From the NCBI RefSeq assembly GCF_009557615.1, contig NZ_CP045652.1, positions 2,232,001-2,296,000 of the forward strand: 64,000 nt of DNA, written 5' to 3'. The DNA comes from Sphingobacteruim zhuxiongii (GTDB taxonomy: Bacteria; Bacteroidota; Bacteroidia; Sphingobacteriales; Sphingobacteriaceae). The translations under genes and the position numbers were made by a program. Below are positions 19,213-26,918 of this stretch, piece by piece. The notes under the pieces were generated by a model, which had not been told where the DNA came from, did no database searches, and saw nothing but the letters and a program-made list of their open reading frames with translations. Each line of letters begins with the position of its first letter. The first letter of the stretch is position 1.

Positions 19213-20283
19213 ATGAAAAATAAAATAACAGGGATAATGTCAGCATGCCTTCTCGCAAGTATAGCGGTCGGATGTGCGCAGTCGGCAGATAAGAAAGCGA
19301 TCACTGCGACCGGCGATCGATTTGCTTTTGTTGAAGATGCTGCAAACCATAAAATCGATATTCTACTAGACGGAAAACCATATACATCCTATTTATATGC
19401 AGACAGTTTAAAGAAAGCGGTTTTATATCCACTGCGGACAAAAGGTGATCACTTTATTACCCGTGGATGGCCAGTGGTGCCTCGCGCCAATGAGCGGACG
19501 GATCATCCTCATCATATCGGTCTATGGTTTAACTATGGCGATGTGAATGGGCTCGATTTCTGGAATAACTCCACCGCCATTTCTCCAGAGAAACGTATGC
19601 ACTATGGCAGCATTCAGCACGCCAAGGTCAATGCCTTAGAAAGCCATGACAACGAAGGAACATTGGATGTCAGCAAGTATTGGCTCGGACCAGAAGGGGA
19701 TAGCCTAATGCTAGAAGAAACCAAGTACATCTTTCAAGTACTGCCTGATAGTTCCACAAGCATCGTCTTAGACGTCAAATTAAAAGCCTTAAAGGATCTA
19801 TCCTTTAAAGATAATAAGGAAGGTTTAATCGGAATTCGCCTAGCCCGAGAACTAGAGCATCCTTCCGATAAACCTGCTACCTTTACCGATGCAAATGGCG
19901 TTGCTACGACCGTGGAGAAAGCCGATAATACCGGCGTCACAGGACGATATATCAGTAGTGAAGGAAAAGAGGGAGACGATGTTTGGGGAACCCGCGGAAA
20001 TTGGGTAAACCTGAATGGGACCATTGAAGGTGAAAAAGTATCGCTGCTAATTATTGATCATCCGAAGAACCCGGGATATCCAACCTATTGGCATGCTCGC
20101 GGATATGGACTATTTGCCGCAAATCCGCTCGGCCAAAAGGAATTTAGCAAGGGCAAGGAGGAGCTGAACTTTAAACTCGCAAAAGGGGAGTCAACGGAGT
20201 TTAGGTATGAAGTTGTTATCCATTCTGGAAGCAATTTAGATGCAATTGCCGCAGGTAAGCTCGCGGAGTCCTTTTCGAAATAA
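19213..20283 (+). CDS. DUF6807 (PmoA-like) lipoprotein
   Basis: 356 residues from the ATG at 19213; a TTG at 19204 is in frame but has no support. The signal ends at lipobox SIAVGC, so a periplasmic or surface lipoprotein. The body shows the DUF6807/PmoA pattern: ILLDGKPYTSYLYADSLKKA, YPLRTKGDHFITRGWPVV, ERTDHPHHIGLWFNYGDVNG, FWNNSTAISPEKRMHYGSIQ, and later HPKNPGYPTYWHARGYGLFA and NPLGQKEFSKGKEELNFKLA. The DHPHHIG histidine cluster may form a metal or active site. The old name PmoA (methane monooxygenase) is a mislabel; no such activity is implied. Its place after a Gfo/Idh/MocA enzyme in a SusC/SusD operon suggests a role in carbohydrate processing. Only 12 bases follow the upstream stop, so cotranscribed. 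Confidence 0.82.
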   Translation: MKNKITGIMSACLLASIAVGCAQSADKKAITATGDRFAFVEDAANHKIDILLDGKPYTSYLYADSLKKAVLYPLRTKGDHFITRGWPVVPRANERTDHPHHIGLWFNYGDVNGLDFWNNSTAISPEKRMHYGSIQHAKVNALESHDNEGTLDVSKYWLGPEGDSLMLEETKYIFQVLPDSSTSIVLDVKLKALKDLSFKDNKEGLIGIRLARELEHPSDKPATFTDANGVATTVEKADNTGVTGRYISSEGKEGDDVWGTRGNWVNLNGTIEGEKVSLLIIDHPKNPGYPTYWHARGYGLFAANPLGQKEFSKGKEELNFKLAKGESTEFRYEVVIHSGSNLDAIAAGKLAESFSK

Positions 20284-20307
20284 AAAAAATATAAAAAGGA
20301 ATTTCTA

Positions 20308-20350
20308 AAAAGAGCGCTTCGGTATCCATCCGGAGCGCTCTTTATTTATC
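20308..20350 (+). terminator. Terminator of the second sugar operon
   Basis: 14-bp stem AAAGAGCGCTTCGG/CCGGAGCGCTCTTT (one G-U pair) with a short loop, followed by TTTATTTAT. It lies 25 bases after the DUF6807 stop. Confidence 0.85.
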
Positions 20351-20676
20351 GTCTTAATCACCGAAAAAGTGATATTTCTACCTAGAAAACGCAATAGGTA
20401 CAGCGATTAGGGTTAAAAATGCAGTGTAAAAGAACAATCATGTCTGCTGTTCAATCATTTTTCCGATCGAATTATCCATTAATTTTCTCTGATTATCATT
20501 TAATTATCGCTACCTTATAACATAGGATTGCCTACACGAAAAGACATTGGGCAATCTGATCGAAATAAATTACGAATGGCGTTCCGCTGGCGTCCGAATA
20601 GACGAGGGAAAGACAGGAATAAATAAGTTTTGGATTAAGGGCTTGAAGAATTTAGGGCAAAAGAATATTAATACAT
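20351..20676. other. Gene-free region upstream of the KAS III gene
   Basis: About 326 bases with no coding potential seen. It contains an inverted repeat GATTGCC...GGGCAATC around 20525-20558 with a long, weakly structured loop and a small GC-richer patch (GGCGTTCCGCTGGCGTCC near 20579). No consensus promoter is evident. Function unknown. Confidence 0.3.
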
Positions 20677-21735
20677 ATGGGAACTAAAATTATTGCATCC
20701 GGTCGGTGCAAATCAACCCATCCGGTTGAAAACTTTGAATTTCGAAGCAGCACCTTTTTTGATGATGCGGGACAGGAGTTACATGGGAATGCGAAAATAA
20801 TCGAAAAGCTTGCAGCCATTACGGGAATCCAAAGTCGTCATTATGCCCATCCGCAAGCTGTGGCAAGTAACCTTGCTGCCGAAGCGGCACAAGCAGCACT
20901 CAGCGAAGCCGGCTTACAGGTTGAACAGCTAGATTATATTATTGTCGCACATAACTATGGGGATATTCCCTACGGTTCAAGTCAATCGGATATGGTGCCG
21001 AGTTTGGCAGCGCGCGTTAAACATCAACTGGGCTCAAAATCATCACATGGCATTGCCTACGACATGATATTTGGTTGCGCAGGTTGGGTCGAAGCATTGA
21101 TTCAGGCGGATGCCTTTATTCGTGCCGGGCTCGCCAAGCATTGTATGGTGATCGGGGCAGAGACCCTCTCACGTGTTGTCGATAAACATGATCGCGACTC
21201 CATGATTTTTGCCGATGGCGCTGGCGCCGTAATTCTATCCGCATCGGAACAATCCGCAGGATTCTTAGCCAGTCATACGGCGACTTTTTCAGATATCGAG
21301 TTAGATTATATCTATTTCGGAACTTCCAATGCTGACCGCGATAATACCCGAAAGCGATTTATAAAAATGAATGGTAGGAAGATTTATGAATTCGCACTCA
21401 ATGAGGTACCAACGGCAATGAAAGTCTGCCTGGATAAGGCTGGAATACCGATTGAAAAACTAGGTGCTATCTTTATGCATCAGGCTAATGAAAAGATGAA
21501 TATGGCAATCCTAGAGCGTTTTTATAAGCTATACGATCTGCCAGTGCCGGAGGGGATTATGCCGATGAATGTTAGTGAGTATGGAAATTCGAGCGTTGCG
21601 ACGGTTCCAACTTTGTTTGATTTGGTACGCCGCGGAGAGTTGGAAAACGCCCAATTGCAAGCAGGTCAATTTATTCTCTTTGCTGCCGTCGGGGCGGGTA
21701 TGAATATCAGTGCCGTAGCTTATCAATATGCATAA
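20677..21735 (+). CDS. 3-oxoacyl-ACP synthase III family protein (FabH-like)
   Basis: 352 residues with thiolase fold and an intact KAS III catalytic triad: Cys134 in IFGCAGWVEAL, His268 in FMHQANEKM and Asn304 in EYGNSSVATVP. It also has DSMIFADGAGAVIL and a C-terminal GQFILFAAVGAGMNISAVAY. FabH-like enzymes condense an acyl-CoA with malonyl-ACP, but many orphan KAS III-like proteins make specialised products or perform acyl transfer. Here there are no fab genes or acyl carrier protein nearby, and the distant N-terminus (KIIASGRCKSTHPVENFEF) differs from housekeeping FabH, so a secondary, non-FabH role is more likely. A NYN-domain gene follows 42 bases downstream. Confidence 0.85.
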   Translation: MGTKIIASGRCKSTHPVENFEFRSSTFFDDAGQELHGNAKIIEKLAAITGIQSRHYAHPQAVASNLAAEAAQAALSEAGLQVEQLDYIIVAHNYGDIPYGSSQSDMVPSLAARVKHQLGSKSSHGIAYDMIFGCAGWVEALIQADAFIRAGLAKHCMVIGAETLSRVVDKHDRDSMIFADGAGAVILSASEQSAGFLASHTATFSDIELDYIYFGTSNADRDNTRKRFIKMNGRKIYEFALNEVPTAMKVCLDKAGIPIEKLGAIFMHQANEKMNMAILERFYKLYDLPVPEGIMPMNVSEYGNSSVATVPTLFDLVRRGELENAQLQAGQFILFAAVGAGMNISAVAYQYA

Positions 21736-21777
21736 GGTCAGAAGCCTGTAGTTTTAAGGTTATTTAAAAATATAAAT

Positions 21778-22539
21778 ATGCAAGAACTGAAGCTCGCCGT
21801 CTTAATCGACGCGGATAACATTCCTCATACACATATTAAAGTGATGTTGGAGGAAGTCTCGAAAATCGGAACACCAACGATAAAACGGATCTACGGTGAT
21901 TGGACAAAACCTCATTTAGGCGGATGGAAGGGCGTACTCCTCGATAATGCAATTATCCCCATACAGCAGTACAGCTATACCACGGGAAAGAACTCATCCG
22001 ACAGTGCGCTGATTATCGATGCCATGGATATCCTATATTCCGATCGTGTTTCCGGATTTTGTATTGTCTCTAGTGACAGTGATTTTACGCGTTTGTCAAC
22101 TCGGCTGCGCGAAGCGGGCATGATGGTCATTGGTATTGGCGAGAAGAAAACGCCGCAGCCTTTCATTGCCTCTTGTAATAAGTTTATCTACTTGGAAATC
22201 CTAAAACGCCAACAGGCTGATGAAACCCCAGAGGCGACCGAACCGTCTACTTCAAAGGAGATTCCGAAAACTGCGACTAAAGCATTGACAAGGTTGGACA
22301 AGGGCACAAAAAGGTTTTTAATAGAAAGTACGGAGGAGCTGTCTGATGAGTCGGGGTGGACCTTCTTAGGTTCGCTGGGCAATTATATCTCTAAAAATAG
22401 ACCCGATTTTGACCCTCGAAATTACGGATTCAATAAATTCTTTGACTTGATTAAATCGACCAATCAATTTGAAATTGATGAACGTGATTCCGGAGCGCAT
22501 AAGCATGTCAAGCATATTTATATACGCAGCAAATCTTAA
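21778..22539 (+). CDS. NYN-domain putative RNase with C-terminal LOTUS/OST-HTH
   Basis: 253 residues. The N-terminal NYN (PIN-like) nuclease domain spans about residues 5-150 and has the acidic centre Asp11/Asp13 (VLIDADNIP), the KNSSDSALIIDAMD motif (Asp75, Asp81) and SSDSDFTRL (Asp100, Asp102), all conserved for metal-dependent RNA cleavage. The linker is rich in Thr/Pro/Glu. A C-terminal winged-helix OST-HTH/LOTUS domain (about 180-253, GWTFLGSLGNYISKNRPDF and YGFNKFFDLIKS) probably binds RNA. The domain pair matches the widespread bacterial YacP-unlike NYN-LOTUS proteins of unknown target. No signal peptide. It follows the KAS III gene closely but shares no evident pathway. Confidence 0.87.
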   Translation: MQELKLAVLIDADNIPHTHIKVMLEEVSKIGTPTIKRIYGDWTKPHLGGWKGVLLDNAIIPIQQYSYTTGKNSSDSALIIDAMDILYSDRVSGFCIVSSDSDFTRLSTRLREAGMMVIGIGEKKTPQPFIASCNKFIYLEILKRQQADETPEATEPSTSKEIPKTATKALTRLDKGTKRFLIESTEELSDESGWTFLGSLGNYISKNRPDFDPRNYGFNKFFDLIKSTNQFEIDERDSGAHKHVKHIYIRSKS

Positions 22540-22635
22540 TATACGCTATTGTATAAATCAGCCATGACTTCTACAAATATGTTAATCTCGCCTTGTTTTC
22601 TATTGAAAAATAGCGCGGACAGGTTGCTAAAGTAG

Positions 22636-23580
22636 TTATAAACTATCGACCCACAAATACAGGTCTTGATCCGGTTCTATAGCAAAGGATTTGCGTAGAC
22701 GGTGCTTCTTTGTCTGTACGCTGCGCACCGTGATGTTTGTACATCTTGCAATATCTTTTGTGGTAAAACCGAGCTTGATATAGGCAATCAATTTAAATTC
22801 ATCTTGGGTGAAGTCAGGCTTCTGTTCACAAAGGCGGTCATATAAATGCGGAAATACCTGTTTAAATGTCGGGATAAACAGAAGATTATCATCCATGGCC
22901 TGTTTTACTAAATTCTCCAAATGCTGATGCGGCGAATCCTGATTGATTTTCTGATGCAGCTGATTAATCAGCAGACTTTTCCTTTCATTTTGATCTAGAA
23001 GCGTTAGAATCGCATTGTTCTTCCTATATAAGAAAGAGGCATTAAATCCCATAAAGAGCACCACCTGCACGAAGGTATACAACCGCATGTTTTTATCTAT
23101 TTGCTCCCCATGTGCAATTTCAAAACTAAACAGATTAAATTCATGGCAATGACCAATCGTAAAAAAGAAAACAATAAAAAGAAATACGGCCAGCCCATAA
23201 TGATAGTTCTTTCGCTCATTGAACAGGAAAACTGAGGACAGCAATACCGCGAAGTAATAAAAAGAGAGCCCATTCTCGAATCCCTTCGAAGAGGAGAAAA
23301 TAAAAATTAGTAGGATACAGATGATGATCGAGATAAAAACTAAGAACGATGTAATCGGTATTTTAGTAAATATGAAAAGTGCTAAGATAGTAATAGCAAT
23401 GAGAAACAGTACGGTACCAATGGCATAAAAACCTTCATAGAAGTCTCGGAAGCTATCAAACAGAAAAAACAGCGATAGAATAAAAGCATATTGATTTAAT
23501 ATTTTTGCTTTAATCCGATCCAGTCCACTCATATCATCCTTTAGGAGTCTATTGGATATGAAATCCCAAAAACCTTGCAT
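22636..23580 (-). CDS. Membrane-anchored LuxR-type transcriptional regulator
   Basis: 314 residues when started at the ATG at 23580 (MQGFWDFISNRLL); a longer in-frame version from 23640 adds 20 polar residues without merit. About six to seven transmembrane helices occupy residues 25-200 (FILSLFFLFDSF, AIGTVLFLIAITILALFIF, SFLVFISIIICILLIFIF, FYYFAVLLSSVFLF, GLAVFLFIVFFFTIGH, TFVQVVLFMGF). A cytoplasmic linker follows, then a C-terminal LuxR/GerE helix-turn-helix (FTQDEFKLIAYIKLGFTTKD, IARCTNITVRSVQTKKHRLR). There is no receiver domain, so it probably senses a membrane or periplasmic cue directly. It lies downstream of two secreted esterases on the same strand, with a 332-base gap. Confidence 0.85.
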   Translation of the reverse strand: MQGFWDFISNRLLKDDMSGLDRIKAKILNQYAFILSLFFLFDSFRDFYEGFYAIGTVLFLIAITILALFIFTKIPITSFLVFISIIICILLIFIFSSSKGFENGLSFYYFAVLLSSVFLFNERKNYHYGLAVFLFIVFFFTIGHCHEFNLFSFEIAHGEQIDKNMRLYTFVQVVLFMGFNASFLYRKNNAILTLLDQNERKSLLINQLHQKINQDSPHQHLENLVKQAMDDNLLFIPTFKQVFPHLYDRLCEQKPDFTQDEFKLIAYIKLGFTTKDIARCTNITVRSVQTKKHRLRKSFAIEPDQDLYLWVDSL

Positions 23581-23912
23581 AGTAATTATAATTTTTGTGT
23601 ACGTCTTGCCACGCAACATACAACCTACGCCCAAAGCCATAATTCATAAGCAGGTATGCGGAAGGAGTCTGCACATACCGATGCATGAACCTTGAAAAAA
23701 CTATACCTTTTAAAAACGGTGTTCTTTGGGCTGCAAAATTTCAATTTTAAAGGATGTGCCCTATAATCACTATGATCAGAAATACTAGATCTTATGATTA
23801 AAATCATAATTCTTTATCCATACATATCCGATGCGAAACAGAAATTCAAAGACAATAAAGCTGCCAAATCAGTAGCCTGAAGTGCTATATTTTATCCAGT
23901 ATGAATCAATAT
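23581..23912. other. Gene-free region between regulator and esterase
   Basis: 332 AT-rich bases. No convincing open frame. A GGGCC-T-run stretch (23918-23930, overlapping the esterase 3' end) could aid termination. No recognised promoter beyond imperfect TAnnTTTG-like sequences. Confidence 0.3.
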
Positions 23913-24752
23913 TTAACGGGCCTTTTTTTGCTTAAATAACCAGGCGGGTATTTCATCCGTTAGCAGGAAAGGAATTGTAATAGTATCATGATCTAGGTTT
24001 GTATAGCTGTTAAACGTCAGATGCTTATTTCCCTGCAAGTGCTGGAACAAGGCTACACTACCTGCATAAGGATTATCGACATCCTGTTGACCATGAATCA
24101 GGAGGATGTTTTGCTTTTTCAAGGCTTCAATATGGCTAAGATCTGGAACAGCCGCGAGGGAAACCAATGCGGTAAATTTATCTGGCGCTATACTCATTAA
24201 ATTCTGTGCAGTCGATGCGCCCATCGAGTAGCCCACTAAATAGATTCTAGAAGCATCAACTTGATGGCTATCCTCAAATTGCTTAATCAAGTCTAGTACC
24301 AACTGAATGTCTGTAAATGGCTTCGAAATATAGTTTCCCTCTACATCATAAACATAGTTAGAAGATCGCTCATTGAACTGCGGAACGATGACAAACGCTT
24401 CGTACTTGCTTCGGATCTCAGGCCTTTGCCAAACCTTAGCCATGTGTTCCAGCTGCTTCTCATTGTCATCTCCAATTCTAGACGAGTTATGAAGACTTAT
24501 AACCAAAGGGTATTTTTTATGCGAACTATAATTTATTGGCAATAATTGGCGATAGTGCAGCTTCTTACCCTGTTTTTCAAAAACATGCTTTTCAAAAGCT
24601 CCATTTGGCAGTTCAACGATCTTTGCCCGCGTCTGGCTAAAAGTAATGCTGTCTATGATAATATCGTTGCTTGATTGTTTTTGCGCAGATAGGGGAAGGG
24701 TTCCTATCAGGCCGAAGAACATGATTGTCAATCTACTATATATTGGTTTCAT
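23913..24752 (-). CDS. Secreted alpha/beta hydrolase (esterase, PHB-depolymerase/prolyl-oligopeptidase-like)
   Basis: 279 residues with a signal peptide (LTIMFFGLIGTLPLSAQ). The esterase body begins LHYRQLLPINYSSHKKYPLV with ISLHNSSRIGDDNEKQLEHM, then ASRIYLVGYSMGASTAQNLM (nucleophile Ser in GYSMG), NILLIHGQQDVDNPYAGSVA (acid) and a histidine in NLDHDTITIPF. This layout is that of Bacteroidota secreted esterases related to feruloyl and acetyl xylan esterases. The oxyanion region reads LHNSSRIG rather than the usual LHGGG/LHGSG, an atypical feature. It follows a similar esterase (24826-25530) by 73 bases on the same strand. Substrate unknown. Confidence 0.83.
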   Translation of the reverse strand: MKPIYSRLTIMFFGLIGTLPLSAQKQSSNDIIIDSITFSQTRAKIVELPNGAFEKHVFEKQGKKLHYRQLLPINYSSHKKYPLVISLHNSSRIGDDNEKQLEHMAKVWQRPEIRSKYEAFVIVPQFNERSSNYVYDVEGNYISKPFTDIQLVLDLIKQFEDSHQVDASRIYLVGYSMGASTAQNLMSIAPDKFTALVSLAAVPDLSHIEALKKQNILLIHGQQDVDNPYAGSVALFQHLQGNKHLTFNSYTNLDHDTITIPFLLTDEIPAWLFKQKKAR

Positions 24753-24825
24753 TTTGGATGTAAAAATTGTAATGTGAAACGGTTTTCAAGGGAAATAAAA
24801 GGAGGGGAGTGGACCGAAATAGATT

Positions 24826-25530
24826 CTACCTCTCGACGTTCTTTCGACGCTGTTTTAGCATCCAACGGAAAATTTCAGGTTTGTTTTCGTAGAGGTATTG
24901 AATACCGTGTCCTTCATCCTTCAAGCGGGTAAACGTCATTTGGCCTCGACAGGCGTTTAATAGACGAGCAATTCTTTCAGTTTCGCTGATCGGAATTTGG
25001 TCATCCGCAGTGCCATGAAATGTCCAGATTGGCATATTTTTAAGCGTACAGATGCGTGTGGTATCGCTATCGTTGATACCTCCACAGAGCGGCACAATCG
25101 CTGCAAATTTATCCGGGAAATCCATTGCGGTAATATAAGTGCCATATCCACCCATGCTGATTCCCGTAAGGTAAATTCTATTGATATCGATTCGATGATC
25201 TTTTGTTAGGGATTCATACAGTGATTCAAACCAGTTTTCACTAGACCAATATTTGCCTTCAGGACATTGCGGGGATGCAATGATAAAATCAAAATCTTGG
25301 CCCTTATCAACGAGGTAAGGTAGACCATAAGCTTTCAATTTATTTAAATCATGGCCTTTATGCGATCCTCCATGAAGATAGATGACAAGCGGATATTTTT
25401 TGCTGCTCTTTGCATAGTCTTTCGGTAGATATAACAGATAATCGTATTTCACTTTCGTCTTTTGCTGGGCGTAGCTGCGGGACGAAATTAGAAAAGCAAG
25501 ACTTAGAAAAAGAAGCTGTCTAAAGTTCAT
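24826..25530 (-). CDS. Secreted alpha/beta hydrolase (carboxylesterase/prolyl-oligopeptidase-like)
   Basis: 234 residues with a signal peptide (MNFRQLLFLSLAFLISSRSY, cut after AQQ). YDYLLYLPKDYAKSSKKYPL and VIYLHGGSHKGHDLNKLKAY give the oxyanion hole, INRIYLTGISMGGYGTYITA the nucleophile (GISMG), MPIWTFHGTADDQIPISETE the acid and LKDEGHGIQYLYENKP the histidine. The triad is complete. The fold and size suit a small feruloyl/acetyl-esterase-like enzyme acting in the periplasm or outside. With the neighbouring esterase it forms a codirectional pair, plausibly from duplication or joint use on an acylated polymer. No SusC/SusD gene is adjacent. Confidence 0.85.
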   Translation of the reverse strand: MNFRQLLFLSLAFLISSRSYAQQKTKVKYDYLLYLPKDYAKSSKKYPLVIYLHGGSHKGHDLNKLKAYGLPYLVDKGQDFDFIIASPQCPEGKYWSSENWFESLYESLTKDHRIDINRIYLTGISMGGYGTYITAMDFPDKFAAIVPLCGGINDSDTTRICTLKNMPIWTFHGTADDQIPISETERIARLLNACRGQMTFTRLKDEGHGIQYLYENKPEIFRWMLKQRRKNVER

Positions 25531-25890
25531 AGCATGTAATCGTTAGTGTTGTAGCGATCGATATTCAAATATATAATTTCTGAGAGATTGTTTTTTGAAA
25601 GTTCTGAGGTTTTCGTCGGAAATATTGAATTGTGATAATTTTCGAAATAATCATATAAATGATAGGCTTAAATAAAGTCTGCTTTTCTGGGTGGTGAATA
25701 GATTGTATATAATGATGCAGATCTCTGAAACTTTGCGAGAACCAACAAAGAGAGGAGTCTCTCTTAATAATTACTTAACATAATATAAATTATGATATCA
25801 AATACGATGTAAATAGGAGGCTTTAGGATTAAACTGACGGATAGATATTTATATATCTAAATTTAACCTAGTTATCTCATACTTCCAACA
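25531..25890. other. Gene-free region
   Basis: 360 AT-rich bases between the esterase start and the end of the broken PaiB gene. No gene, clear hairpin terminator or consensus promoter recognised. Confidence 0.3.
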
Positions 25891-26516
25891 TTAAATTTCT
25901 TTTTGTCGAGACTGATCCGTACGCATATTTGCAGCGATCATTTGTACATTAGAATCTTTGCTATTTGATAAAGTATCGATGATTTTATTTTTCTCTGTTT
26001 CAGATCTATTTTGGCTAAGCTTTTTCTTTGCTTGTAAATCCGTTATTAATATTTCGAATGCAACAATTCCTTTAGACATTCGCAATTTATAATCCGCAGG
26101 AAAACTGTCCCATTGCTGTTGATACGAGTTTCATAAAACTGAATCGTCTTTTCAAGGACATCGAATGTTTCGTCCTGGTCGGTAATTAAACGCGCTTTCC
26201 CATAAGCATGTACTGCAATGTAGTTCCAGGTTGGTACATTCAACTCCTTGTCATAGTTGTTCGTAGAAATATAAGCGTGAGGTTCTGAAAATATCACTAG
26301 AACCGGATTTTCTTCAATGTCTTTCCACTGATCATTAGCTTTGGCAAAATGCGAGGTTAACATAATATTTTCACCATTATGACTTACAACAAATGGTAAA
26401 TGAGTTGCAGTTGGTAAATTGTCTTTCGACGTAATAATTGTTGCAAAACTAAATCGCTTCATAAAATCGACGATTTCTGCCTTATCAGTTGCTATGTTTG
26501 TTGTTGGAATATACAT
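25891..26516 (-). pseudogene. PaiB-type FMN-binding protein, interrupted by a one-base frameshift
   Basis: Two frames together give a full-length PaiB-like protein of about 205 residues. The first (from the ATG at 26516) covers MYIPTTNIATDKAEIVDFMK, FATIITSKDNLPTATHLPFV, NPVLVIFSEPHAYIS and NVPTWNYIAVHAYGKARLI up to QFYET, then runs into unrelated sequence. Changing frame at about 26124/26125, where one base appears missing after CG, restores YQQQWDSFPADYKLRMSKGI and continues to the stop at 25891. PaiB proteins are FMN-binding, split-barrel flavoproteins related to pyridoxamine-phosphate oxidase. The break removes the last third, including the dimerisation helix region, so the product is probably inactive unless this is a sequencing error or the frame is recoded. 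No slippery run lies at the site. Confidence 0.85.
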
Positions 26517-26750
26517 GAATGAAGATTGCTATTATTCTGCTATGTTAATAAAATCATCACTTAATTTCAGTAAAAAACCTTTAATTCCTAACTGTTTTAA
26601 CAAGAATAAACTGGTTAAGCAACAAAACTAGTCTCAAAAATCCAATCTGGAATTAGTTATAAACACGTTAATTTTAGTGACTTACCTCCCCTATCTAAAA
26701 TATCACTTGAATATTGGAGCATATCCTTTAAAAAGAAGTTGATCTTACTT

Positions 26751-26776
26751 CTAATATCTAAAATCTAATATCTAAA
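26751..26776. repeat. AT-rich direct repeat CTAATATCTAAA
   Basis: Two copies of CTAATATCTAAA (26751-26762 and 26765-26776). Variants occur at 26891-26922, and the reverse complement (TTTAGATATTAG-like) recurs around 36910-36938, 45246-45279 and 45507-45530. This suggests a dispersed intergenic repeat family. Confidence 0.5.
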
Positions 26777-26806
26777 TTCCGTACAAAGTTTACTGCTACC
26801 AAAAAG

Positions 26807-26846
26807 AGAAAAGGTCTAAGGGAAACTAATCCTTTAGACCTTTTCT
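26807..26846 (-). terminator. Terminator of the PspA/flotillin/ATPase operon
   Basis: Long stem AGAAAAGGTCTAAGG against CCTTTAGACCTTTTCT (one bulged base), followed on the minus strand by CTCTTTTTGG. It is about 75 bases past the ATPase stop. The rest of the 26517-26918 interval holds only the AT-rich repeats and no gene. Confidence 0.75.
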
Positions 26847-26918
26847 AGTAAATTCACTATCGAATTCGGCACTTTAAGCCATTTATTCCTCTAGCATCTA
26901 AAATTTCTAAGCTAATAT

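Noticed and set aside
19213..20283. Methane monooxygenase subunit (PmoA) name
   Set aside because: The protein is a soluble lipoprotein of the DUF6807 type with none of the membrane helices of true PmoA.
20525..20558. Inverted repeat GATTGCC...GGGCAATC as a riboswitch or operator
   Set aside because: Arms are short with a long unstructured loop, and no known riboswitch pattern or adjacent regulator supports it.
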